Shown here: in pieces, positions 9,107 to 17,163 of the stretch
How positions within the stretch are numbered: the first letter of the stretch is position 1
Layout of the letters: each line of letters opens with the position of its first letter
From: JANRLF01 sp033762815
GTDB lineage: Bacteria > Bacteroidota > Bacteroidia > Chitinophagales > CAIOSU01
Direction of reading: 5' to 3'
DNA: 64,000 bases
Assembly: GCA_033762815.1 (NCBI GenBank)
Contig: JANRLF010000003.1
Coordinates: 62,001 to 126,000 of the forward strand
Notes under the pieces: model-generated
What the model was told of the DNA's origin: nothing
What the model saw: the letters and a program-made list of their open reading frames with translations, nothing else
Databases searched by the model: none
Translations under genes and position numbers: made by a program

Positions 9107-9184
9107 ATAAGCTGATTTTATAGGTCACCAAATTAATACAATTCAACATACCAATAGCATTGAAAAAAGCACTAAATTAGTGTC

Positions 9185-9334
9185 ATGGTTGAATTCTTTA
9201 CTGAGTTTTGGCAATTCTTGCGCGAAAGGAAAAAGTGGTGGCTGTTGCCTATCATTTTGGTGGCCATATTACTTGGCTTCCTGCTGCTCTTTGCTCCGGT
9301 AGGGGTTACCCCTTTTGTGTATACGGTGTTTTAA
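9185..9334 (+). CDS. DUF5989-like small membrane protein
   Basis: A 49-residue ORF too short for routine gene calls. It reads MVEFFTEFWQFLRERKKWW, then a single transmembrane helix (about 21-38), then PFVYTVF at the end. The layout of an aromatic, basic amphipathic N-terminus with RKKWW before the helix and a short FxYTxF tail matches the small DUF5989 family found in Bacteroidota and other phyla, sometimes near exopolysaccharide genes. Function is unknown. It is divergent from YqeY by 78 bases and 84 bases ahead of the DUF349 gene. Identification is by memory of the family pattern. Confidence 0.72.
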   Translation: MVEFFTEFWQFLRERKKWWLLPIILVAILLGFLLLFAPVGVTPFVYTVF

Positions 9335-9384
9335 GTTCGTCCAAGCCTATTACAGTTTTAGTGGATTAATTATTGGCTATTAAT

Positions 9385-9392
9385 TATTTTTG
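9385..9392 (+). promoter_or_regulatory. Bacteroidota -10 promoter element for the DUF349 gene
   Basis: TATTTTTG fits TAnnTTTG and lies 26 bases before the start codon at 9419. No TTTG is seen 20 bases upstream. Confidence 0.5.
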
Positions 9393-9418
9393 CGCTTCCT
9401 ATAAAGGATTAGAAGGCC

Positions 9419-11122
9419 ATGACCAAACGGGAAGTCATAGAAAAATTAGAAGCATTGCTCCGCAACGAGGACATGGACCTTATTGCCGCGGAGCTGGAGG
9501 GTTTGGAGACCGACTTCCAGAAAGCAACGGAAGAACTGGAACAACAGCAGCGCGAAGCTTTCGAGGCTAGTGCCGAAGAAGGCACCGAGTTTGCCCCCCA
9601 AAAGGACCAAGATGATGCCCGTTACAAGGAGCTGCTGAATATCTACAACGACCGTAGGGAGAAGTTTGAAAAGCAGCAAGAGCTTGACCAGCAGGAAACC
9701 CTGCGCATCAAGCAGGAGGTGATAGAAGAACTGAAAAGGCTGATTAAGGAAGAAGACCGCATAGCCCAAGCTTTCGATTCCTTTAAAGCACTCCAGGAGA
9801 AATGGCGCAATGCGGGCAGCAATATTCCGCAGAAACTATACAAGCAATTGCAGAGCGAGTACAGCCACCAGCTGGACATGTTCTTTTATACCATTGACAT
9901 TTATAGGGCACTGAAAATCCATGATTTCAACAAAAACCTTGATATAAAGAAGGGTTTAATTGAAAGCATGCGCCAGTTGAAAGAGGAAAGGTCCATTCGC
10001 AAGATGGAGGCACTGGTAAAAACCTATCAGAACGAATGGGCAGAAACCGGCCCAGTACCCGAGGACCAATGGAAAGAAATACGCGATGAATTCCGAAAGG
10101 CCACCAATGAAGTATATGAGCTGATACAATCGCATTACGACAACCTGAAAGAGCAATATTCGAAAGCACTGGAGGGCAAGCGGGCGATTATAGACAAGCT
10201 TAAAGAGCTGGCTGAGAAAGGGGCAGATAGTCATAAACTGTGGCAGGAGGCTTCGGAAGAGGTGCTGAAACTACAAAAAGAGTATAAGGAATCAGCCCCC
10301 GTTGCTAGAAAAGACCAAGAGCGGATTTTTAAAGAATTCCGCGCGGCGGCGGATGAGTTTTTTGCCAAGAAGAAAGCCTATTACGATGCCCGCAAGGAAG
10401 TGTTGGGTGCTCAGCGCGATAAAAAGATGGATATCATCAAAAGGGCAGAAGAGCTGAAAGATAGTACCGACTGGAAGAAAACTACCGACGAGTTGATTGC
10501 CTTACAGAATGAGTGGAAGGAATCCGGTTCCGCTGGCCAGCGCGATGACCAAAAGCTCTGGAACCGCTTTAGGGCCGCCTGCAACCATTTTTTTGATGCC
10601 AAGAAATTGCATTTCTCCACCTTGGATGACAGGCTTACGCAAGCACAACAGCAAAAAGAAGCTTTGATAGCCCGTATAGAGGCTTTTGCTCCTACGGGCG
10701 ATAGTACTGCCGATATGAATACCCTGAAGGAATTCAGCAATGAGTGGAAGGAATTGGGGCATGTACCGCGCAAGGAAGCCGACCGCATCAATGAACTGTA
10801 CAAAACAACGCTTGATAAGGCTTATGATGCGTTGAGGTCCAATAAAACCGAAAAAGCGGGCGTGCACTATAAAAACAAACTGGAAAGCTTGCAACAATCA
10901 GGCGATAACCGCATGCTGGACAATGAACGCCGATTCGTGCGCGACCAAATCAAAAAACTGGAAGACACCATTGACCAGTACGAGACCAACCTGGGATTCT
11001 TTGGCCGCTCAAAGGGTGCCGATGCCTTGAAGGCAGACATTCAAAAGAAAATTGACCAATCGAGGGAAGAATTAAAAGGCTGGCAGCAAAAGTTGAAAAT
11101 GCTGCAACAGACTTCAAAGTAA
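9419..11122 (+). CDS. DUF349 repeat protein
   Basis: A 567-residue, highly charged, almost wholly alpha-helical cytoplasmic protein. It carries about five tandem DUF349 units, each with a W-x-x-x-G followed by a basic-aromatic helix: EKWRNAGSNIP, NEWAETGPVPEDQW, KEYKESAPVARKDQ, NEWKESGSAGQRDD and NEWKELGHVPRKEAD. A coiled-coil-like C-terminus follows (about 500-567). DUF349 proteins are conserved in Bacteroidota; no enzymatic activity is established. The N-terminal 60 residues (KLEALLRNEDMDLIAAELE) match the usual family start. It stands alone, with the convergent glycosyltransferase overlapping its stop by 9 bases. Confidence 0.9.
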   Translation: MTKREVIEKLEALLRNEDMDLIAAELEGLETDFQKATEELEQQQREAFEASAEEGTEFAPQKDQDDARYKELLNIYNDRREKFEKQQELDQQETLRIKQEVIEELKRLIKEEDRIAQAFDSFKALQEKWRNAGSNIPQKLYKQLQSEYSHQLDMFFYTIDIYRALKIHDFNKNLDIKKGLIESMRQLKEERSIRKMEALVKTYQNEWAETGPVPEDQWKEIRDEFRKATNEVYELIQSHYDNLKEQYSKALEGKRAIIDKLKELAEKGADSHKLWQEASEEVLKLQKEYKESAPVARKDQERIFKEFRAAADEFFAKKKAYYDARKEVLGAQRDKKMDIIKRAEELKDSTDWKKTTDELIALQNEWKESGSAGQRDDQKLWNRFRAACNHFFDAKKLHFSTLDDRLTQAQQQKEALIARIEAFAPTGDSTADMNTLKEFSNEWKELGHVPRKEADRINELYKTTLDKAYDALRSNKTEKAGVHYKNKLESLQQSGDNRMLDNERRFVRDQIKKLEDTIDQYETNLGFFGRSKGADALKADIQKKIDQSREELKGWQQKLKMLQQTSK

Positions 11123-12163
11123 CTTTTTCCAATAGCCCAACATTTTTTCCATGTGCTGTTCAAGGGGGAGGCCTTTAGCGGATGCCCAATCGCTTGGAAT
11201 ATGCCATTCTTTTGATAACGTGGCCTCTATGGTGGCTTTCCAAGCAGCTTTATCATAATTGTCCAATACGAGCCCCGTGCTGGTGTCCAATACTTCCTTA
11301 GCCCCTGTCATGCTGCTTACAATGGCAGGAATGCCACAGGCCACTGCTTCCGAAATCACTTGGCCAAATGGTTCATAAATAGCAGGGTGTACCAGCGCAT
11401 CAGCAGCCCAATAGAGCCCTTCCATATTTTTGACAAAGCCGACGGCCTTTACATTGGCTTGGCCAAAGTCATCATTGCTGCCCGCTACTGCCAATGTAAT
11501 GGGCGCTTCTTTAAAATCCTTCATTACTTCCAGCAATAGGGGCAAGCCCTTTCTGTTATGGCTGGTGCTGGCAAAAACCAATAGCTGATGCCCCTGCGGC
11601 AATCCGAATTGCTGCCTCAATTCTGCTTTATGGATACCATCCCGTTGATAAAAGCGGGTAGTATCCAAGGGCGGATACAGCACTTTGATTTTTTCGCCTG
11701 GAATATGGTACCATTGGATGATTTCCTGCTTCACCATTTCAGAACAGGCCAATATCAACTGGCTTTTCAAAAAGGACTGCCTATCCAAATGCAACTGTAT
11801 CCAATCGCTTGGAAGCGTAAATTTTTTCCCCAGTGCTTTTAGATAACCCCTATGCGTGTTGGCAGCTATTACCATTTGTTGCCCATAGGTACGGCTGAGC
11901 GATAGGCTGAAATCATACTTTTCCTGTTGCATGTAGCGCATGGCCCTTTGGGCAAAGACTATGGGTCGCAAGGGCTTCGGCACTGGCTTTATGTGCAAAT
12001 TCTTTACCTCTACTCCCGGTGGTACTTCCATTCCTGATGTCACCATGCCCGTGAGCACCTGTACTTCATCGCCCCGATTTTGGAAATAGCGGATATAGTT
12101 GTGCAGTCTTGTTTCCAAACCGCCTTTTAAGCCGAATCGTAAATGGACCAGGGCCGCTTTCAT
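11114..12163 (-). CDS. Glycosyltransferase family 4 protein
   Basis: A 349-residue GT-B fold glycosyltransferase that transfers a sugar from a nucleotide-sugar donor, probably to LPS, exopolysaccharide or another cell-surface glycan. The N-terminal domain begins MKAALVHLRFGLKGGLETR with the glycine-rich acceptor loop. The C-terminal donor domain shows FASTSHNRKGLPLLLEV and the E-x7-E motif in YEPFGQVISEAVACGIPAI. The start is taken at ATG 12163; the frame is open to a TTG at 12238, but a -10 element lies just ahead of 12163. There are no nearby polysaccharide genes to narrow the acceptor. Confidence 0.9.
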   Translation of the reverse strand: MKAALVHLRFGLKGGLETRLHNYIRYFQNRGDEVQVLTGMVTSGMEVPPGVEVKNLHIKPVPKPLRPIVFAQRAMRYMQQEKYDFSLSLSRTYGQQMVIAANTHRGYLKALGKKFTLPSDWIQLHLDRQSFLKSQLILACSEMVKQEIIQWYHIPGEKIKVLYPPLDTTRFYQRDGIHKAELRQQFGLPQGHQLLVFASTSHNRKGLPLLLEVMKDFKEAPITLAVAGSNDDFGQANVKAVGFVKNMEGLYWAADALVHPAIYEPFGQVISEAVACGIPAIVSSMTGAKEVLDTSTGLVLDNYDKAAWKATIEATLSKEWHIPSDWASAKGLPLEQHMEKMLGYWKKLL

Positions 12164-12167
12164 TTGC

Positions 12168-12175
12168 CAAAGGTA
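12168..12175 (-). promoter_or_regulatory. -10 element 4 bases ahead of the glycosyltransferase ATG
   Basis: On the minus strand TACCTTTG (12175 to 12168) is a perfect TAnnTTTG, but only 4 bases separate it from the ATG at 12163. If it is used, the transcript begins at or next to the start codon and the mRNA is leaderless or nearly so. Confidence 0.5.
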
Positions 12176-12253
12176 AATAAGTTTGAAAAAGGAGGGCTTG
12201 GCATCATTTCTGCATTCCAATTCATATATCAGTGACAAAGAAAACGAGCAGCC

Positions 12254-12676
12254 ATGAAAACGATATACTTTTTATTGCTTTTTGTACCAGTTGCAATGTT
12301 TGCGCAACTTAACCAGCCTATAGATAGGTTGACCGGTACCGAATATTATAGTTCCTTTTATACTACTCCACAAACGCCTGAGGCAGAAATGCCGCTAAGT
12401 CCAGGGGCAGCTTTTGGTTTTAAAGCATTCCCGAATCCGTTTCATCAAATCGTTTATTTCGAATTCGCCACCGAACTGATGGGAACGGCATTGCTAGAGA
12501 TTTATGACCCATATGGGCAGTTGGTGGCCATTTATCGGTATGAACTGCTGCCTGGCAAAAACCTAATGGCTTGGGACCCAGCCAGCGATAGCAAGGATTT
12601 ACAAGAGGGCATGTATATTTACTCGCTCACCATTGGAAATTCAGTTTATCGGGGAAAGCTACAACATGATGAGTAA
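12254..12676 (+). CDS. Small secreted protein made almost only of a T9SS type A sorting domain
   Basis: A 140-residue exported protein. Signal peptide at 1-18 (MKTIYFLLLFVPVAMFAQ). A short linker is followed from about residue 55 by a type IX secretion C-terminal sorting domain: FPNPFHQIVYFEF, ALLEIYDPYGQLVAIYR, and LQEGMYIYSLTIGNSVYRGKL. Normally this domain directs a larger cargo through the T9SS and is removed or used for anchoring to A-LPS. Here only about 35 residues of mature protein precede it, so the cargo is either a short peptide or the domain itself. An intrinsic terminator follows. Confidence 0.75.
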   Translation: MKTIYFLLLFVPVAMFAQLNQPIDRLTGTEYYSSFYTTPQTPEAEMPLSPGAAFGFKAFPNPFHQIVYFEFATELMGTALLEIYDPYGQLVAIYRYELLPGKNLMAWDPASDSKDLQEGMYIYSLTIGNSVYRGKLQHDE

Positions 12677-12688
12677 GGAAAATTAGGT

Positions 12689-12720
12689 CGAAGTGCCGTT
12701 AAACGGCACTTCGCTTTTTA
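12689..12720 (+). terminator. Intrinsic terminator
   Basis: CGAAGTGCCGTT (12689-12700) and AACGGCACTTCG (12702-12713) form a perfect stem, realistically ten pairs with a small loop, followed by CTTTTTA. It ends the T9SS protein transcript immediately ahead of the next promoter. Confidence 0.88.
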
Positions 12721-12728
12721 TATATTTG
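12721..12728 (+). promoter_or_regulatory. Bacteroidota -10 promoter element
   Basis: TATATTTG matches TAnnTTTG, 17 bases before ATG 12746 and directly after the terminator, so the downstream lipoprotein is separately transcribed. Confidence 0.6.
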
Positions 12729-12745
12729 CTCAAAAACTAGGGCAA

Positions 12746-13468
12746 ATGAAAAAAACCGTTATCCTAAGTATTTCCTTTCTGCTGTTGATTACTGTTGCCG
12801 CCTGCAAAAAGAAAAGTAAAAGCAAAGCAAGGCTGGAACCCTTTATAATCAGTGCCAGTTTTACCGGACCGCAAAGGGAATATAATGCCGAAGGTAAATT
12901 GGTTAAAGTGCTCGATTACAAGAACGGTAAAAAGCATGGGTACGTAACGGAATACTACGATAACGGTAACAAATACAAGCAATTCCCCTACGCATATGGA
13001 GTTATGGACGGGGTATATAAGGAATACTATCGGGAAGGGCAATTGTTCATGGAGGTTCCAGTAGAAGAGGGCGTTTTCAATGGCCTAATGAAAAAATACC
13101 ATAAGAATGGCCAATTACAATGTGAATTGAAGTATGAATACAATAAGGAATCGCTGGGGCTAAAGGAATATGATGTAAATGGCAAATTGATAACCGGATA
13201 CCCGGAGATTTTAATAGAATTGAAGCAATTGTCTCTTACCGAATACCAAGTAACTGCCTCCTTGAGCAAGCCCTGGCATAAAGTGGAATACTATTACGGA
13301 TACACGGAAAGCGACTATCTGGACAACAATATGCAACCCGCGCACAAGGAGGGGACAAAGAGCGTTTTTACGGTAGAAGTTCCACCGGGTTCAAAACCTT
13401 CTGGCACTGTAATGGCTAGGGCACTTACTAGCTATGGCAATTATTTGTTGCTGGCTAAAGAAATATAG
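12746..13468 (+). CDS. YwqK-like MORN-repeat lipoprotein
   Basis: A 240-residue predicted lipoprotein: signal MKKTVILSISFLLLITVAAC with the acceptor Cys at about 20, then a basic KKKSKSK linker. Residues 45-145 contain three to four MORN_2 / YwqK-type units, each of the form Y-x-N/E-G-x-L/K followed by hydrophobic strands (YNAEGKLVKVLDYKNGKKHG, YYDNGNKYKQF, YYREGQLFMEV, YHKNGQLQCELKY). In Bacillus YwqK is an antitoxin partner, but in Bacteroidota these repeats are common in envelope proteins with no toxin, and none is seen here. The C-terminal 80 residues look like a beta-sandwich. Function unknown. Confidence 0.75.
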   Translation: MKKTVILSISFLLLITVAACKKKSKSKARLEPFIISASFTGPQREYNAEGKLVKVLDYKNGKKHGYVTEYYDNGNKYKQFPYAYGVMDGVYKEYYREGQLFMEVPVEEGVFNGLMKKYHKNGQLQCELKYEYNKESLGLKEYDVNGKLITGYPEILIELKQLSLTEYQVTASLSKPWHKVEYYYGYTESDYLDNNMQPAHKEGTKSVFTVEVPPGSKPSGTVMARALTSYGNYLLLAKEI

Positions 13469-13626
13469 CCCTACCATTTTTACATGATTTGCGAGGCGGG
13501 TATGCCGCTATAAGCATCAATTTGTGGAAATAATCATTTTATAGTGCCATCTTTGCATTCCTTTTTTAAAGGAACATTATTGATTGATAATTCATTTTAG
13601 AAGCTTAACCCACTGTTTACACCAGT

Positions 13627-14547
13627 ATGGAAAAGTATCTTACCTTATTGTACTATAAGTACGTACGTATTGACGATGCCGAAATGTTTGCGGCACAGCA
13701 CCTGAAGTTTTGCAGGGCTATTGGCTTGAAAGGCCGTATCCTTATTAGCGAGGAAGGAATCAACGGCTCCGTTTCAGGTACCGAGACCCAGTGCCAAACC
13801 TATATGGATACTATGCACGCCGATGCTCGTTTTTCGGATTTGTGGTTCAAAATAGAAGAAGTATCCGAACCCAGTTTTGGCAAAATGCACTGCCGCTATC
13901 GCCCCAATGTACTTGCTTTTGGCGAGCCAGGTGACAGGATTGACCCCAATAAAACTACTGGAAAGTATCTGGAGCCGGAAGAGTTTTTGGCCATGAAGGA
14001 CCAGCCCGATGTGGTGGTATTGGATACCCGCAATGTGATAGAATGGGAAGTAGGCAAATTCAATAATGCCGTTACCCTAAATATTGAGCATTTTAGGGAT
14101 TTGCCTGACCATATCCAAGAGATTGAGCAATACAAGGACAAGAAGATTTTGGCTTATTGTACGGGCGGTATCCGCTGTGAAAAGGCGACGGCTTTTTTGT
14201 TGGAACAGGGTTTCAAGGACGTTTACCAATTGCATGGGGGCATCCTCAACTATGCGCAAAAGGTGGGTGGAAAGGATTTTGACGGCAAAATGTACGTGTT
14301 CGACAACCGCATAGTGACCACGGTAAACACCGTAAACCCCAAGGCCATTTCCCATTGCCATATTTGCCATACCTTGACAGAGCATATCATCAACTGCGCC
14401 AATCCGGAATGTAACCTGCATGCGCCTATTTGCGACAAATGCTGCGAGGAATATGAAGGAGCTTGTAGTACTGCTTGCAAAGAACACCCCCGCAAGCGCG
14501 AATACAACGGCAAGGGTTACTACGTCCGCACCGGAGCGCAATTGTAA
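13627..14547 (+). CDS. trhO: tRNA uridine-34 hydroxylase TrhO (rhodanese family)
   Basis: A 306-residue cytoplasmic protein of the YceA/TrhO family, which hydroxylates U34 in certain tRNAs (ho5U formation) using O2. The N-terminal ferredoxin-like domain (about 1-95) contains GRILISEEGINGSVSG. The rhodanese domain (about 115-215) carries the catalytic Cys in YCTGGIRCEKA. The C-terminal region has a cysteine cluster (CHICH, INCANPEC, CDKCCEEYEGACSTAC) typical of the longer family members and probably binds zinc. Length is normal. It is monocistronic, with the convergent oxygenase ending 3 bases after its stop. Confidence 0.92.
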   Translation: MEKYLTLLYYKYVRIDDAEMFAAQHLKFCRAIGLKGRILISEEGINGSVSGTETQCQTYMDTMHADARFSDLWFKIEEVSEPSFGKMHCRYRPNVLAFGEPGDRIDPNKTTGKYLEPEEFLAMKDQPDVVVLDTRNVIEWEVGKFNNAVTLNIEHFRDLPDHIQEIEQYKDKKILAYCTGGIRCEKATAFLLEQGFKDVYQLHGGILNYAQKVGGKDFDGKMYVFDNRIVTTVNTVNPKAISHCHICHTLTEHIINCANPECNLHAPICDKCCEEYEGACSTACKEHPRKREYNGKGYYVRTGAQL

Positions 14548-14549
14548 TT

Positions 14550-15506
14550 TTAGGCCTTAATCAACCCGATTTCTACCAACCTCTCATGAAGGTACGCCCC
14601 TGCGGTGATATCCTCATAATGCTTCTCATTTTCGGCAGTAACGCAACTATCCAACACCTTCAAGGACATTTCGCTGCGCGGATGGAGGAAGAAAGGAATG
14701 GAAAGCCTGGGCTGGTGCCACAACTCGCGAGGCGGGTTGACCACCCTATGCGTAGTAGAGCGCAACACGTTATTGGTAAGCCTTTGCAACATATCGCCCA
14801 CGTTCACGATGATTTGGCCTTTGCCTGCTACCACCGGTAGCCATTCATTGTTTTTGGTGAGCAATTGCAAGCCATCGGCAGAAGCACCTACCAGCAAAGT
14901 GATTAAGTTGATATCCTCATGCTGTTCCGAGCGGATGGCAGTTAGTGGGTCGGCGGTGATTGGCGGGTAGTGTATGGCCCTTAAAATGCTATTGCCATTG
15001 TGTACGTGCCCATCAAAATAATTTTCCTCCAAACCCAGATACAATGCTATGGCGCGTAACAAATCCTTTCCTGTATTTTCAAAACTTTTGTACAAACGGT
15101 TGCCCACCTCCATTAGAGCTGGCAATTCCGCCACTGCTACATTATCAGGATAGCTAAGCTTTACCGGGTCGCCGTCGGTCACTTCTTGGCCTATCTGCCA
15201 AAATTCTTTTAAGTCGCCTACGTTGCTATGCTTGGCATGTTCTTTCCCAAATGAGGTATAGCCTCTTTGCCCACCCAGCCCTTCCACTTCATATTGGCGT
15301 TTCACGGTTTCCGGTAAATCGAAGAAGGCTTTTACAGCAGTATAAAAATCGGCAATTAACTGCTCCGGTATGCCATGGTTGGTTACTGCCACAAAGCCGA
15401 TGGTATGGAAAGCCTCCCCTAGCTCATTGACGAATGCTTGCTTATCATTTGCTTCGCCGGAAAGGAACTTGGACAAATCGACGGTAGGGACGGCTGGTGC
15501 TGCCAT
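14550..15506 (-). CDS. 2-oxoglutarate/Fe(II)-dependent oxygenase, isopenicillin N synthase family
   Basis: A 318-residue cytoplasmic dioxygenase. The DIOX_N region begins PTVDLSKFLSGEANDKQAF and includes FVAVTNHGIP. The double-stranded beta-helix core holds the iron ligands: HED in SEQHEDINLITLL (H-x-D) and the distal His in RSTTHRVVNP, followed by the 2-oxoglutarate-binding R-x-S in RLSIPFFLHP. Substrate is unknown; bacterial members act on amino acids, small metabolites or ethylene formation. ATG 15506 is chosen since upstream codons overlap the preceding gene. It lies 4 bases downstream of the GT39-like gene on the same strand, suggesting one transcript. Confidence 0.88.
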   Translation of the reverse strand: MAAPAVPTVDLSKFLSGEANDKQAFVNELGEAFHTIGFVAVTNHGIPEQLIADFYTAVKAFFDLPETVKRQYEVEGLGGQRGYTSFGKEHAKHSNVGDLKEFWQIGQEVTDGDPVKLSYPDNVAVAELPALMEVGNRLYKSFENTGKDLLRAIALYLGLEENYFDGHVHNGNSILRAIHYPPITADPLTAIRSEQHEDINLITLLVGASADGLQLLTKNNEWLPVVAGKGQIIVNVGDMLQRLTNNVLRSTTHRVVNPPRELWHQPRLSIPFFLHPRSEMSLKVLDSCVTAENEKHYEDITAGAYLHERLVEIGLIKA

Positions 15507-15510
15507 GGCT

Positions 15511-16944
15511 TCAATAGTTTTGGGGTAAAGATAATTTTTCTGCCACAACCAAGCATCCTTTTTCGTCGCGCGCAAAAAGAATCCCCTTTTGCCATTTTCT
15601 TTCCGCCAAAAATGCCATTGCAGCTTCCTTATTTGTTACTGTTTTAATGTTTCTATGGGCATAGAAAATAGTCTGCGGCTCGGGTTTTACTAGCATCAAC
15701 ACTATTTCATCCTCATCGCTATGGCCGGCAATAAACTCGCCTTCCCCTTGATATGCGGCATAGGCTTCCCCGCTTTGTGAAAAATCACCTGGGCGATTGA
15801 TATAATAGTATTGGCTTACGGAAAGCGTTAATACTAACAGCACCAATACCCATCGCGCCTTTAGTATGGCTTGTGTTAAGTTGCTGGCTACCAGCAACGC
15901 AATAAATGGGGCGGCATATAAGGTAGTGAAATCATGGCCTGAATAATCGGTCAGTACAAAATGAAGTAAAACCACTGGCAATAGGGCAATGATGGTAAAA
16001 GGAAACCAGTAGGCACCCCTTACCCTAAAACCAAATGGCACCAACAATAGCAATGGCAAATAATTGAACACGTAATTGCTGATAATGGCCACGAAGCTAT
16101 TAATGGACATGGCATTGCCAATAGTCCTTTGCCCACCCCTCTGTACCATTTCTGCCAGATAAGCATCCCACCCGGCAATGGCTGCATATTGAACCGCAAA
16201 CAGCAGCAGTGCCAGTGTACTACTAACAGCAATGAGCAAAGGAACTTGCCAACGCTTGTCAGATGGATGGAAAGCAAAAAGCAAAAAACAGCAAAAAGCG
16301 AAAAATACCCCCAGCCATGAGGTATAAATCATAAGGAAGATACTTAAGCACAAGGAAGTTATGCGCCACCAATTGTTGCCCTTTTTCAACAAGGCCAAGG
16401 CTGCAAGAATACCCCATATGAAAAAGAACTGTACCAACATATCGGCCATATAGGTATTGGCCTGAAACCAAAGCACTGCGGGAGAAAACCAATAAAACAC
16501 GACTGACAAATAAGGTATAGCAGGATTGGGAGTCAACAGTTGCGCAATCTTCCATACCATAAGCCCAGAAAAAAAGCAAACGACCAAATGGAATACCTGT
16601 ATGGCCAGCACATTAGGGTAAATGCCCAACAGGCTGAAACAAGCATAAGGTAAGTAATAGGCGAATGGAGGGTGGGAAACGTAATAATAGTTGCCTGCTG
16701 CATCCACCATCTTTCCGCTACCGCTGGCGTAATTGTTAATGTGTTTATTGGCCGCGCCCGCATAGTTCATCCGTGGCAGATAGTGGCAATCGGCGATGCC
16801 TTCTTCTTGCCACACCTGCATCACTTGTAGGGCAACGGCGGTGCAAAACTCGTGATGCTTGGATAGGGGGCGGTTTAGATTGGGCAATCGGACGACTACA
16901 CTCAATAAGAAACAGCTGATAAGTATCGCTAAGGTTTTCAGCAC
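15511..16944 (-). CDS. Polytopic membrane glycosyltransferase (GT39/ArnT-like)
   Basis: A 477-residue inner-membrane protein with about ten to eleven hydrophobic helices. The N-terminus (RLPNLNRPLSKHHEFCTA) holds the acidic/His loop after the first helix that in GT-C enzymes binds the polyprenyl-phosphate sugar donor, and HPPFAYYLPYACFSLLG is a GT39-like segment. The C-terminal part is soluble and periplasmic (about 400-477). Such proteins move sugars from lipid carriers to lipid A, proteins or glycans. The acceptor is unknown. It is followed by the oxygenase gene 4 bases later. Confidence 0.72.
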   Translation of the reverse strand: MLKTLAILISCFLLSVVVRLPNLNRPLSKHHEFCTAVALQVMQVWQEEGIADCHYLPRMNYAGAANKHINNYASGSGKMVDAAGNYYYVSHPPFAYYLPYACFSLLGIYPNVLAIQVFHLVVCFFSGLMVWKIAQLLTPNPAIPYLSVVFYWFSPAVLWFQANTYMADMLVQFFFIWGILAALALLKKGNNWWRITSLCLSIFLMIYTSWLGVFFAFCCFLLFAFHPSDKRWQVPLLIAVSSTLALLLFAVQYAAIAGWDAYLAEMVQRGGQRTIGNAMSINSFVAIISNYVFNYLPLLLLVPFGFRVRGAYWFPFTIIALLPVVLLHFVLTDYSGHDFTTLYAAPFIALLVASNLTQAILKARWVLVLLVLTLSVSQYYYINRPGDFSQSGEAYAAYQGEGEFIAGHSDEDEIVLMLVKPEPQTIFYAHRNIKTVTNKEAAMAFLAERKWQKGILFARDEKGCLVVAEKLSLPQNY

Positions 16945-16965
16945 AGGCTTTTGTAAGCCATAAAA

Positions 16966-17115
16966 TTAGGATTGCTTTTTTGTAGGCAAAACTGTGGCTT
17001 GCTTTTCCGTGGCTACTGGGGGCTTAATTTGATCGAAAATGCCTTTGATGCTGGGGCGTTGTACAGGCCGCTGTAAGGCCTGTGGTTGGGCTGGTTGCGA
17101 TGATAGATGGGACAT
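16966..17115 (-). CDS. Hypothetical 49-aa proline/glutamine-rich protein
   Basis: A short ORF with an ATG at 17115: MSHLSSQPAQPQALQRPVQR, then PSIKGIFDQIKPPV and a basic tail TKKQS. A TATTTTG sequence lies about 35-40 bases upstream on the minus strand, a plausible -10. The product is low-complexity at the start with one amphipathic stretch (about 21-32). I do not recognise it. It sits just upstream of the GT39-like gene, 21 bases from its start, so it could be a leader ORF of that transcript or be spurious. Confidence 0.35.
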   Translation of the reverse strand: MSHLSSQPAQPQALQRPVQRPSIKGIFDQIKPPVATEKQATVLPTKKQS

Positions 17116-17163
17116 GGCGGGTGTGTTTCATAGAAATGTAAGCAAAATATTTCAATTTCTTTA

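Noticed and set aside
12746..13468. YwqK-like protein as a working antitoxin
   Set aside because: It carries a lipoprotein signal and has no toxin partner nearby, so an antitoxin role is not supported.
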